A program made the position numbers and the translations under genes. From Thereva unica (taxonomy: Eukaryota > Arthropoda > Insecta > Diptera > Therevidae), in the NCBI GenBank assembly GCA_949987705.1, contig OX465281.1, positions 221,435,978 through 221,499,977 on the forward strand: 64,000 nt of DNA, given 5' to 3'. Below, piece after piece: positions 30,708-42,952 of this stretch; the stretch's first letter is position 1, and every line of letters starts with the position of its first letter. The notes beneath the pieces are model-generated. The model had not been told where the DNA came from and made no database searches. It saw only the letters and a list, made by a program, of their open reading frames with translations.

Positions 30708-31793
30708 ATGAAACATGGTTTTTCTGAATACTTAATGGGAGCTACAAGGGTTGGAAAGGGGTCGTCTTCCTGCATTGATCACATGTTTTATAAACAAAAT
30801 AATCACTCCACTTTTAATTCAGGCATCTTCGAAACCTATATAACAGATCATTTCAGCATTGTAGCAAAAATAAATTTCACGGAACTAAGCAAGGAATTCA
30901 ACAATGAAAGGCTGGGAAAAAGAAGTGCCCGCGAAATCAAAAGCATTAACATGGAAAGATTTGTCTCGGAAATATCAAACGAAAATTGGATCTCAGTGTT
31001 TAATAATCGCGACCCAAATCTTTCCTCGGACGAATTTTTCAAAATTTTAGAGAGCTATGTTACAGCCTCGACTACTTGTCGTGTCGCACAAGCTAGCTCG
31101 AAGATGAGAGCAACAAAACCTTGGGTTACAAAAGGGATATTAACATCTATAAGAACTAGGGATAAACTAGCTAGAAGCATAAGGAAGCAACCTTTCAACC
31201 AGCAACTTCACACCAAGTATAAAAACTACAGAAATAAATTGTGTAACCTCATTAAAATAACTAAATCTGCTTATTACCGAAATGAACTTTTTAAATTAAA
31301 AGGTAACCCAAAAAAGCTTTGGGAGAAAATCAATGAAATTACATTCACCCATAAAGCAGATGGTGTGATATCTGAACTTAAAACTAAGAATGGGACTATC
31401 ACGAAAGATGAGTATGCCATTGCATGCCAGTTAAATGATCATTTCTCAAGTATAGGCGAGAAAATCGCAAATAATGTTCCTACCTGCCGTAAATGATATG
31501 ATCCATATCCCTCAAACACAAATTCGCTATCCTCTAGAGTTTCCACCGATAAGTTGTGAAGAAATATGTTTTCACATAAACAATTTAAAAATAAATAAAG
31601 CTCCTGGGAGCGATGGACTTACTGCGGGAATTCTGAAAAGTATTTCACACCTTGTCAATCATCCCCTCTCACATATTGTCAACTTGTCTATGGAAAAGGG
31701 AATTTTCCCCAACAAGTTAAAATGCGCTGTTGTTGTCCCTTTGCATAAGTCTGGCAGTAAAAGCGACCCGAACAATTATAGGCCAATAAGCCT
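30708..31793 (+). pseudogene. LINE-E ORF2 middle: linker and start of RT
   Basis: 30708-31496 holds the end of the endonuclease and the linker (TKPWVTKGILTSIRTRDKLA). A frame change near 31490 leads to 31498-31793 with the first RT motifs (INKAPGSDGLTAGILKS, VVVPLHKSGSK, NNYRPISL). It is interrupted in the RPISL motif by a 65-bp insertion. Confidence 0.8.
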
Positions 31794-31858
31794 TTTTTTT
31801 TTTTATGTGGTAGACTAGAGGCTTAGGGAAAGCCCCTTTGTACTGTTCGACAATCTAG
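31794..31858 (-). mobile_element. 65-bp poly(A) retro-fragment in LINE-E, 5-bp TSD
   Basis: AGCCT occurs at 31789-31793 and 31859-31863, and removing the insert restores the RT reading frame. On the minus strand it reads AGTACAAAGGGGCTTTCCCT to ACCACATAAAAAAAAAAA. This resembles the 3' tail of LINE-C, so it is probably an extreme 5'-truncated LINE-C-type or SINE insertion. Confidence 0.8.
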
Positions 31859-33139
31859 AGCCTGCCCTCTAACATTGCCAAAATTTTCGAAAAGTGCATA
31901 AAGAGTACACTCTTGAAGTTTCTGGATGATAATAACATCCTTGCAAAAAATCAATACGGCTTTAGATCGAATACGAGTACAGATCATGCTTTGTTTGACG
32001 TCACATTCTTCATTAGCGCCAGTGTGGACAGAAATGAGAAAGTGTTAGCAATTTTCCTTGATCTGAAAAAGGCTTTTGATACAGTAAATCATCAGCTTCT
32101 GATCAATAAACTTGAAAAGCTGGGTTTAAACGGGGGAATTTTATCGCTTTTCAATTCCTATCTTCACGAACGACTGCAGCTCGTTAAAGTGGGGAATAGA
32201 GTAAGTGAGCCTAGTTTAGTACGTTGTGGGATACCCCAACTAACTGTGCTTGGTCCTTTATTGTTCCTCGTCTATGTCAATGATATTTTCCATCTGCAGC
32301 ATAATATCTCAAATGGACACGTCGTAGCGTCTGCTGACGATACTGTCTTAATGTTTAAAAGCGATAATTGGAACACGACGATCAGCTTAGCAAATAGTGG
32401 AATGAAAACTTTTTACGAGTGGCTATGTCTGCATAAGCTCGCGCTAAACCTAGAAAAAACACATTTTATTATGTTCGGCCATAACGCAAATCCACTCAAT
32501 GAACACTTGATTAAGGTATGCGATACCCCACTAAAACGTGTTCCAGATATCAAATACCTAGGTGTGACAATAGATGATCGTCTTAAATGGGATAAACATA
32601 TTCTTGGTATATGTAAAAGGATAAGGAAAACTAAATACAAAATTGTGCTGCTTCGAAATATTCTTGATAGACCAACGATGAGATCAGTATACTTTACAAT
32701 GTTTCAATATGGTATTATAGCTTGGGGCTCTGCATACACAAATGTCATGAAGCCGTTAATTAATTTACAGTCGAAAATCATTAAAATGTGCATAAAAAAA
32801 TCTAAATTCTTTTCCACTACTGAAGCGTTATCCACTTTTAATGTACTGACTGTCCGACAAATCTATTGCTATAATTTACTTAAATTTACATATAAAAATT
32901 TAAGGCTATTTCCCGTGCACTGCTCAGGCTACCAAACCAGGAGACAATTAACACGCCCACTTGCAATACGAAAATGCAGAAAAGTGGTATCTCAAAGACA
33001 CCCCAGTTACTTAGGTCCGATGATGTATAATGAACTTTCTATTGATATAAGGCAATCATTGAACGAATCCAGTTCTAGAAGTATCCTTAAGTATGTTATC
33101 CGAAGAAACAGTCATGAACTTTTAAAATACTTATGTTAG
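31859..33139 (+). pseudogene. LINE-E ORF2: RT and C-terminus
   Basis: Continues the RT after the insertion: NIAKIFEKCIKSTLLKFLDD, YGFRSNTSTDHALFD, FLDLKKAFDTVNHQLL. The product-strand motif reads GIPQLTVLGPLLF in place of GIPQGT. The catalytic box is SADD where YADD is expected. Both changes suggest decay even though 408 codons stay open (31913-33139). Confidence 0.8.
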
Positions 33140-33370
33140 GCAAATCAACTTTCAATTGTTATAATATCAATAATACACCACTAAATTTTAAAGTTAAAAA
33201 ATAGTTAGAACTTACTGCACCTAGATATAAGAAATTCCAAGAAGTTAAGACTGCTAGGGCTCTCACACACAAGTTTTCTTATGTGAGGGCTAACTTAGAC
33301 CATAGTTTGTAAATTAAATCACTATGTACATATTTTTATAAGTTGCAATAATAATAAAAAAAAAAAATAC

Positions 33371-33474
33371 TCGGCACCCTACCCCATGGGTTCAGAAATA
33401 TCCAACTGGCCTTGCAGGTCGTCCTGTTAGGGGATATGAAAGCCCAAGAAGTGTTTGGAACTTTGAGAGGTGCT
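33371..33474 (-). pseudogene. LOA-like ORF1 fragment, 5' part
   Basis: The + strand text TCGGCACCCTACCCCATGGG to about GAGAGGTGCTAAGG matches the start of the LOA-like ORF1 and its leader (48105-48215). It is the other side of the fragment at 28975-29898. Confidence 0.8.
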
Positions 33475-33616
33475 AAGGTTTTTTGAAAAGAGGCGCCATC
33501 AAAATTTTAGTTTTTGCTCGAAATTGTTTTTCGTATTCATTTTGGCGCCACTTGCCACCTGGCGCCTAGAGCGACCGCTCCATTCGCTCTACCCTAGGGC
33601 CGGCGCTGAGTATCTT

Positions 33617-35516
33617 GATCCGAGATATAACCGGCAGTGACGAAATCGGCCATAATTCAGTATCATATTCATATAAGTAAAATATAGATCATGGTCAATT
33701 GTAAATATACCAATCATTCACATCACAGTCCCACACACTCCAAAAACCATAACTCTAAATAAATCATAACAATAAATGTGCCAAAGCTTCCAGGGCTTCG
33801 TATAACATTAAGTATTTTGTAATTTATTCCCACCTATTTTTATATGCACAAATAAATATAAAAATCCGGTGAGTTTTTTCCCACCATACCCAAAATTCGC
33901 GAAGAGCGCATAAAAACTTTTTAAATTTCCTCCTTAAACATATCTTATGAGTATTGTACCAAAAAGAAACACATATCGTCTTCTAATGCTTTATGAAAAA
34001 ACATCCATTATCTGCAAAAAGTAATAACCAAAAAATTATGAATATTTCTGCATGCATGCGGGAGCCATTTCTCGCTGGTATCCAAGTCGCCTCAAGATAC
34101 ATTTTCCATCTTCTGTGATTCATGCCGCGCCATAAATGCTCATAAAGGAGAATTCATACTTTTCTGATAAGAAACTGAAATAAATAATCCGTAATAACTC
34201 CTGGCAGCGGCCCCGGCCATGCTGTGCGATATGACCAACAGGTAGAATTGCGGAGATTCGATTAAACCCGCGGAATTTTAAGACGAAGACAAATCTTAAG
34301 ACCAAATCAGGGCGAGGAGTCATTGAATTTCCACGCCGCGCCGGCTTCGAAGGAGCCGGGGAAATTATGCTAAATCATCAGGATACCATGCTGCAGACAC
34401 TGTGTAAGGGGGTCATATCAGTGAGTGGGTGAAGGGGAATTGGATTTATTTAAGACGCACCTTTCGGAATTAGGGGATGATTTATATGATGTCGAGGGGT
34501 GGCTATGTGAGCGTCAGCTTTACCGTAGATGGCTCTAAGAAATGGAATTAGGTTGCCATATCTCTCTATGGCCCTATGATGCGACTTTCCTTAAGCCACA
34601 AACTCCACACGGAAACGACTAAATAAAAAATCGCGACGGTCGTCTCTAATAGGGGAAGAATTCACTTTGCGGCTTTAACTAAGGCACGCAATGGGACCGT
34701 TGTGGGGGTGTCTATCTTATTTTTCACCATCTCAACTGTTGGCAAACAATATTCAGGCCAGGAGCCAGGACCCGCTACTGGATGAAAAGTTAAGAAAAAT
34801 CTTTTGCAACATTTCATAGCAAAATCCTATCTTCATCCAATTTGGCTCGGCGATGATGAAATTTTATTATGACCTAATACATCTACGTCGACGGCAATAT
34901 CTCAAACGGTATGTGTTTAGTAAAAATTTACGATCAACAGTTAAGTTACGAGCTAATTCCAAAAACCCATCTTCTAGTTGGCCTGGATGGGGGCGCATTG
35001 GCAATCAGTGCCCCAGCACCCTATCTTATCCAACAATATGAAAATTGGAAATCGCGTAAATTTTACTCCTGAAATATTGTATTTGTGGTGAAAGATTAGA
35101 AAATGACATCCGATGTAAGGACTTGTTTCGCGGTCGTAAAATTAGAAACGTAATTTTTACTAATTCTGCAAATCAATACCTGATGAGCGTTTCAGCGTTG
35201 TATATTCGGCAATCATTAGCGGTAGCATATTTTACAATTTTACGATTATTATTCGCTAATTACTGACGATTTAGACACATTTTTATACCCTTGATAATGT
35301 TATTAGAAAAATGACGAATTATATGTATGTAATTTTATCACTTTTTTCAATGTATTTAATTTTAAGTTTTGATAGATTTTTCCTAAATTGTGTTGTTTGT
35401 GATCATAGCCTCTCTCTGTGTGTTTTATTATTCTCTTACCTTCTCTTCAATCTTACTTTGTTTCTACTTGCTTTCTGGATGTTTCTGCGGATGTGGTCCT
35501 GTGTCCTTTTACAATT
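33617..35516. other. No recognised gene
   Basis: AT-rich sequence with short frames only. The hydrophobic frame at 35311-35520 has no start context or homology I recognise. I see no repeat ends. Confidence 0.5.
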
Positions 35517-38412
35517 ATGAATATTATTACTAATAGTGTGCACAGGCAGCGTCTGCTACTTAATATCCTTTCCTCTTCCTCCGGAGGCCTGAACATCTGT
35601 GTTCTTAATGCACGAAGTTTAAAAAATAAAATTGACGACTTTAGCCTAATGTTGAAAAGTTCAAAAATACATGTTCTGATGTAAGTGAGACTTGGTTGAA
35701 ACCTGAAATCCCAACCTCCCTAGTTTCGCTCCCTGGTTTTTTGCTGCATCGTAATGACCGCATAGTTCGTACTGGTGGAGGAGTTGCTATATATTGCTCA
35801 TTTTTGCTTTCCTCAAGAGTAGTGGGCAAATCCTATGGCTCACAATTTGAATTTATCGCGATAGAATTAAGTTCTGCCAGTGATAAATGTGTTGTTGTCA
35901 GTGTATAATGCCCGCCCAATATATTTAACAGTGATATTCCTACTGAATTTGCCAACCTTGTCTTTAGCCTCTCTCACCGATATGAAAATATAATAGTTGC
36001 TGGTAATTTTAATGTTGACCTCTCAGGCATTTTCTTGTATCGCTGCATTTGCATACTTTAAATCAACTACCAACATTTCTGAGTTGCCTGAATCCTTCCT
36101 TACTTGATATTCTGGCTACGACCGCCTCGGATGCTGTGATAAGACAGGGTCAAATCTCCCCTCCTAGTTTTCTTGACCATGACCTGCTATTCCTTTCTAC
36201 TCGTTTTGCTTTTCCCCATCTACTTCATCTTCTTCAGTGTCATACCGCGACTATAAAAATTTTAATTTAAATCTGCCCTATAGTAACAAGAAGACAGCGG
36301 TCTTCTGCCCGTGTCCTCGTGAGATCCGTGATCTGATTAATCAACGTGAATTTATGTACAGACGCTATCGTAAAACAAAGATTCCCAGCTGTCTTAGTGC
36401 TTTTAAAAAACTTCGCAACCTCATCAACAGTAAAGTAAAATTTGCTAAACGTGAGTTTTATTCCCGCAAGCTTGATCCTGCCCTAACTTCCAAACAACTT
36501 TGGTCAAATCTCCGGTCCTTAGGTATTAATGCTTCCGAATCTATACTGTTTGATGTGAATGTAAATCTGCTCAATGCCTCCTTCATTCAATCTCCTCCTG
36601 ATCCTACACTCCTCACTCAGTCGTGCTTTCAATCATCTAGTCCATTCAGCACCGATGGTTTTAACTTCCGTTGTGTGGACTCCTGCGAAGTTCTGGAAAC
36701 ATTGCTGTCCATCTCATCTAACTGCATTGGTTGCGATGAAATGTCTCCACGTTTTGTCAAGCTGATTTCTCCCCTAATTGTAGGAACTGTCACGCATATA
36801 TTCAATTGCTGTCTGACAACTTCCCGAGTACCCTAGCTTTGGAAAAAGTCTGTTGTGATTCCGTTACCAAAGAAATCCTCACCCGTAGATTTAAAAGATT
36901 ATCGCCCTATCAGTATTCTCCCTTCCTTGCCAAAGTCTTTGAAAAAACTCTCTTCGCTCAGATCATGCGCTATCTCGAATCGAATAACTTCCTCTCTAAA
37001 TTCCAATCTGGCACAGTTGCGAAACTGCTATATTGAAAGTAACTTCTGATGTTCGCTCAGTTCTAGATCAGGGAGACATAGCAATGCTAGTTCTTCTTGA
37101 TTTCTCAAAAGCGTTTGACTCAGTAGCTCACTCTCTTTTGCTCTACAAGCTTAGTGCATTCTATAGTTTTTCTTCTTCTGCTGTTCGACTTTTCTCATCT
37201 CTTCTATCTAATCGGCTTCAGTGTGTGCGCCATAATGGTACTGTGTCTTCTTTTTTACCAGTACCTTTGGGGGTTCCACAAGGTTCAATTCTTGGTCCCC
37301 TTCTTATCTCATTATACGAGTATGTTAATGATGTCATATCTGTTATCCAACGTTGTTCCTTCCATCTGTATGCTGATGATCTCCAGTTGTATACCTCTTG
37401 TCCTCCTAGTCAGATTAGATCTTGTATCTCAGATTTTAATAATATTCTGTTCCAAATAAATCAGTGGAGTTCATCCAATTTCCTTCAATTAAATCCTAAT
37501 AAGTGCAAAGCTCTCGTCCTTAGACGTCCCACTCTGTCCCTGGACAATATTCCTAACATGTAATGTTCCTCTTCCCTTCGTTGACTGTGTCAATAATCTT
37601 GGCATTGCCATTAATTATAAACTATCCTGCTGCAGTCAAGTCTCACTTATGCTCTCGAAGATCTATGCTACACTACGTAAGCTTTGGCTCTACGGTAGTC
37701 TCTTATCACCATCTATCCGTGCCAAACTAGTTAAAGCTCTTGTGATACCGCACTTTCTTTATGGCTCCCTGGTTTATATATCTTTTGACTCGTCTTGTCG
37801 TCAACGACTAACGGTTGCATTTAATGATTGCTTGCGTTATATCTTTCACTTGAGACGGACAGATCACGTCTCGGATATACGGAATTCCTTATTAGGATAT
37901 GACGTTTTTCGTCTCTTAGACATCATGGCTCTGGTCCTTTTATATAAAGTGTTCTATACCAAAAGTCCTTGTTACCTATATGATTTCTTATCTCCCTTGC
38001 ACTCCACTAGATCAATTAAATTTCTTATTCCTGCCCATCTGACCCTAATTGGTAGTCACTCCTTTTTTGTGCATGCTATTAGGCTTTGGAATAGTCTTCC
38101 CAACGTGGTGCAAATAATAGGCACAGTCGCGGCGTTCAAAAAGCAAGCATCTATTTTTCTCTCCTCCTCTTAATTTTCTCTTCTTCAGTCTCTCTAATCG
38201 TTCTTTCTTCTATGCTTTTATGATCACAGAAATAGTTTTAATTAATTTGTGTAATTATCTAGTTAAGGTTAGTTTAAGCTATTTATTAAGTTCCCAATTT
38301 TTATATATTTATGTTTTCTTTTCTGTTACTCTAAAAGATGAAAGTCTTGTGTACTTACTCCTGTATTAAATTAATAAATAAATAAATAATAATAATAATA
38401 ATAATAATAATA
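35517..38412 (+). pseudogene. LINE-D: decayed endonuclease-RT element with (AAT)n tail
   Basis: Broken frames give LNICVLNARSLKNKIDDFSL and SETWLKPEIPTSLVS, GGGVAIYCS and AGDFNVDLSG (endonuclease), then QRE, LDPALTSKQLWSNLRSLG and KDYRPISILPSLPK (linker and RT). Next come LLDFSKAFDSVAHSLLLYKL, GVPQGSILGPLL and LYADDLQLY (RT core, 37033-37563), and a C-terminal part at 37649-38173 (LRKLWLYGSLLSPSIRAKLV). At least five frame breaks or stops are needed, including TGA codons near 35683. The element ends in AATAAATAAATAATAATAAT repeats (38371-38412). Confidence 0.85.
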
Positions 38413-38795
38413 TTTAGATTACTGACTTATATTTGTTGTATTTTTAAAAGGATGGCTATAAACGCAGCCTAAGATGGAAATCGAATGACCACCTGGGCGA
38501 TGTCGAATGAGGAATCGAGCTCCGCTTAACAATTCCATTATGGTAGCGTTTCATCACTGACCATTGCAATAATACCACACCGGATAACCTGGCGAATATA
38601 ATTTGGAAGGTTGATAGATTTCGCTTTCAGGTTGTGCCGGAGATGATGTGTATCCAAATGGTGGTTTTAGCAGATGTAAAACTGTTCGTGGTTGGGTTTT
38701 GAGTATGCTCAGCTGGACACTTCCTAGTTGAAGGACAAGGAGAATTTCTATAAAAAAATAAGAAGTTATAAATGCATCTTTTAATTTCTGCTTTG

Positions 38796-39920
38796 CTATA
38801 ATATTTTTTTTAATGAAAATGATTTTTTGAAGTTTTGCTTCACAGTTTGCACTGCTCTTTCAGCGCTACCATTTGCCTGAGGATAATACGGTGAGCTCTT
38901 AAGGGCCACTACACCATTTGCTTTTAAAAAATTTACCAATTTAGATAAGAGGTCCATTATTATAAACCAGTTGTTTTGGTAACCCCAAAGACGCGAAAAT
39001 TCGTTCCAATCCTTCAATCACCTACTCCGTAGTTGTGTAACTCATTAAATCTACCTCTATCCATCTGGAGGCAGCATCGACAATTAAAAGGAAATGATGA
39101 TCTAGGAAGCAGAAGAAGTCAAGATGTCCACGCTTCCATATCTTTTCTCCCTCGGGCCATCCACTGAATGGTGATATTTCGCTGTTTTTTTTTTCTAATT
39201 TTTTTACATAAATGGCTCCTCTACTGTAGTCTGTACATCCTCATCAATCTTTGGCCACCAACAAATTGAGCGGGCAAGTAGCTTCATCTTTACAATACCT
39301 GGATATTCTTCTTCATGAAGTAGCTGTAACTATTTTCGTCTCAAAGCTGTGAAGATCACATAATTATCCATAATATTCAATTTTGCTCCAACGACAACGA
39401 TTTTCGGTGTCGAAGTCGGAAAATTTGATTTAATACTCGGGTCATTCACATGATCGTTTCACCCATGTCGAACTAATTCCAGCACCTTACATAATACAGG
39501 ATTAGTCTTTGTGAAGCTCGCCACTTCCTTAAAGGAAAGCTTTTGTAAATGAGTCTGTAATTTCCTGCGTCGTAATCTCTCTTTGCGGCAGACTTGACAT
39601 GGCGTCAGGCACGAACATGGTTATCCCTTTTTTATATTTTATTATATAGTTGTAAGCAGATAATATCAAACTCCACCTTTGCAACCTGCTAGCTGCTATA
39701 GAAGTGACAGACTTCTGCGGGTGAAAAATTGTTTTCAATGGTTGGAGATCGGTATATAACACGAAACTCATTCCTGCCAAAAACTTCTGGAACTAACGTA
39801 TACCAAAAATAATGGCTGGTGCTTCTCTCTTTAGTTGAGAGTAATTTCGATGTGTGAACAAATCTCGGCAAGATATAAGCCGCCTTTGGTCTGTGTAGTC
39901 GATTCAAAGACTCCTTGCAC
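38796..39920 (-). pseudogene. Ty3/Gypsy pol remnant: RNase H and integrase
   Basis: Minus strand. 39780-39529 holds the RT-linked RNase H (VLYTDLQPLKTIFHPQKSVT, RLQRWSLILSAYNY, PDAMSSLP). 39160-38796 holds part of the integrase core (SSPYYPQANGSAERAVQTVK). Stops and frame changes lie between them, and the sequence further left and right is not readable. No LTR, gag or env is seen. An old, inactive copy. Confidence 0.8.
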
Positions 39921-40048
39921 TTCTACGTATCTCCGTTGTCTGTGAACAAAGCATGGATGCACAACTATACTCATCCGTCTCCAAATGTGAATGTGAAGAG
40001 GGTTAAATCGGCCGGCAAAATGTTGGCCACGGTTTTTTAAATGCCAAA

Positions 40049-40148
40049 ATTAAACTATGTATTTGTCCTAAACTTATCACAAAAAGATCGGACTATGGAT
40101 GACTGTGATGAAGTCTTTGTGTGATAAGTTTAGGACAAATAGTTTAAT
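40049..40148. repeat. Fold-back hairpin, about 36-bp arms
   Basis: ATTAAACTATGTATTTGTCC and following (40049-40087) is complementary to 40114-40148 apart from small gaps. The loop is about 26 bp. It has no coding sequence. It may be a fold-back MITE. Confidence 0.75.
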
Positions 40149-40159
40149 TTCCAAAACAT

Positions 40160-42865
40160 TGCAACACATTTTGGAGTGAGTGCATATAAGTACCTAACAA
40201 TTAAATAAACTTCAACAGAATATTCATAAATAAAATATGTTGATCCTTATCCTCCTGCACACTAATTTTTTAATTTTAATTTAATCTTGCCACAATGGTT
40301 TTTTTATCATTTTGAATTTTTGTTCACCATTTGCAATTGCCTTTTCGCCTTTCTAAACCGGAGTGTCGACAGCAATTTTACCGAGTGGTCCCTCAACTAG
40401 GTACCAACATGTCCAATATGCTGCTTGACCCCCGCATCGATCGAGAACCAGTCTACGCTTGTCCGTTTTCTTCTCCCCATACAATTCCTTAAAGCTCCAA
40501 TCGGAGATTATTAGCAAAGCTCCAAATTTTCTCCTGTTAGAAGCGCATCGATTTGTCCCGCTGGGATAGCTTCTGGATTGATCCTGCCGTGCGAAAGATG
40601 AGTGCTGAGCCAATAAATAAGCACAAGGGCCTGTCTACATAAGACCTGCTCCATTCTACGCTACATTAAGTAACTTTAGGTTCATTCCCGAACAAAGAAC
40701 CGATCGTTCAGTGTCTATATTCAATGTTCTGAGTGAACTCTTACCACAATTTTTATAGTCAAAGATTTTTCTGAAAGGACCCCCCAACTTATTTTAGGCC
40801 CAGGTCATGCAAGGTGATGTGGTGGGCCTGGTTATGTCTCCTAAAACAAGTAATCCCACTAATCAGCCAACAAAGGCTGTGACGTAGGCAGTACAAAACT
40901 AGCAGGTGAAAAGGTGAAGACCAGACCTAAGCGAAACTTTGGCACCCTATCATTAATCGGTAGGCTTTCGAGATGCCTCATTAGGGCTACCTCTGAGGAC
41001 ATAAGAGTATTTTTAATCTTCAATTCGTACGGGAATAATCCCATAACCTACTAAAAGCTATTTTATGAGTGTTTAAGAGATACATATTTGCAAACTGATT
41101 TTTTGCTCCCACCTATCTTTGGAGAAATTCGACATTTCATTTATAAAGATCTTTTTAAGGCCGGTTCCAATTTTTACCTACTTTCGATATATGCTGCAGT
41201 TCAATGACCATTTTGACTGGGTATAAAAAACTGTGTACATGTACGAGTTAGGTCTGACTGTAAGACGATGTGATCTACATATTTAACCCTATCGGTAACA
41301 ATTTATACGAAAATTCTCTCATCAATGCAACAAATGAGCTGAAAGGGTTAAAGTAAATGTGTGTGGTTTGGGCGGGTGAGTGTGCAGGTTTGTACGCTCA
41401 TACCAAGAGTAGTAGGAAATTTCAATTGAGTCCTCGGTACGATTTACCTTCGCTATGCCGTATATATTTTCTGTTTTGTGTTGCTAATTTGATTGCAGAA
41501 TAATTCAAAATATGTCTACTATTTTTACCATTATATTTACTATTTTTACCATGAAAATGGACTGCTTAATTTAAATTGTGAGACCTTGTAAAGCAATTCG
41601 ATGAGTTTCTGTATAGATAATTATATTAAATAAATAATTATTCTATCATTTGGAACTTAAAATTCCATTTAAGAGACTGAAAATCGAAAAATTACAATTT
41701 TACACTTCCCGTCCGAAAATCAAATCCCAATCTGAAGTCTTAACTTAGCATAAATTAAATCTAAATGAAATCCATTTCATTTCATTTACTTAATCCGCCG
41801 AAGGACACAACTTCACTCCCATCAAATGGAAGGAATAAGCCAAAAGGAGCAGAAAAAAAACGTAATGAATTGTCAAAGATTTAAGATAAACTTAACCAAA
41901 TGTTAATTGTGTTATTTCTAAGGCGACTTACGGCGGGACTTTTTCTCATTTTTCCACAGCCTCATTCGAGGGATTTGCTGTTAAGGACGGTTTTGTAAAG
42001 CTAATTATTTGGCTTTGGACCATTTAAACCGAAAATTTTAAAGGCAACAGGAAAAAATCCTTCTAAGTAAAAAAAATCAACTTCATCAGTAAGGATGTCG
42101 CTGAACTTAACCACATCGACAACATTTTAAGCTTATAAAACTTTTTAAGAACAAATCGATAACATTTATGCTCGACGACAGAAAATATACACTAACACAC
42201 ACACATATTAAGCACGCAGCAGGCAGGATTCAGCAGAGTCTCACTCAAGATATACGAGAGACACAACCCGAAAGCCGCTCCTCCTTACGTAAGACAAGAA
42301 GATACTACCGAGCGATCTGTCTGATTCGGGAATTTTGGAAAAGCGGAAAATCAAACGTCGCCGAACCGTAAAGGATTTACCAGGAACGACGACACCTCAG
42401 ATTACAATCTGTCTCGACTGATAAACAATAACGGATGCCGGATGACGGTTTAGTTAACTTTCGTTTGAATGCAGGTGAGAACGGTTTGAATGCGTTTCCT
42501 TTTTAGGGATAATTTTATTTGAAATGGGGCAACGATAGTTCGGGTCTTCAGAAAATGGGAAAGGACTTTTAATACAATTCGTCTAGCATTTGTGTGAATG
42601 GTGTCTCACTTAAAATCCAGGATTTTACCTAGGAGTGGTGACATTATGACATGGTTAATATATCATACATGGGAAAGGATTCGGTAGTTCAGGCAAAAAG
42701 GAATTGATTTATTTGACAAGGTAAAATTAATGTAGAATCCTGTGTATATTTACTTGAAACGAATCGAAGTAGTGATGAATGACTCGCTGTGGACAAAATG
42801 GTCCAAACTACTTTCCTCACTTGCTTAATCCGCTTTGCAGCCGAGATCCCGTACTGGCTTCTTGA
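40160..42865. other. No recognised gene
   Basis: Long AT-rich stretch with only short frames. None carries a recognisable domain. A CACACA-type run lies near 42183-42200. Confidence 0.5.
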
Positions 42866-42952
42866 CTTTATATTATTATTATTATTCTTGTTGAGGGGCG
42901 CTTTAGCGGGCACTGCGACCTATTTGTTTGGTCTATTGTGCCATCCCCTTCT

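Larger units (their letters stand above)
29899..33370 (+). mobile_element. LINE-E: 5'-truncated, decayed non-LTR element
   Basis: It begins inside ORF1 (29905-30072, IYIGAKLLSKIKSAVKDQAK and KYVWVNDGRILVRK, the typical ORF1 C-terminus of CR1-related LINEs). ORF2 runs to 33139 and the element ends in an A-rich tail at 33346-33368. It interrupts the LOA-like ORF1 fragment. The ORF2 frames are listed separately. Confidence 0.8.
28577..33608. mobile_element. hAT element with perfect 8-bp TSD enclosing later insertions
   Basis: The terminal inverted repeats begin CAGCGCCGGCCCTAG at 28577 and end in its complement at 33608. AGTATCTT is duplicated exactly at 28569-28576 and 33609-33616. Both ends are rich in GGCGCC and GGAGCGG. 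hAT's own sequence is about 28577-28974 and 33475-33608, with no transposase, so the original was a short non-autonomous element. The remaining 4.5 kb are nested retroelements. Confidence 0.88.

Noticed and set aside
35311..35520. Small hydrophobic protein
   Set aside because: No homology, no start or promoter context, and AT-rich sequence gives such frames by chance.
38796..39920. Complete endogenous retrovirus or LTR element
   Set aside because: Only broken RNase H and integrase pieces are visible; no LTR, gag or envelope gene.
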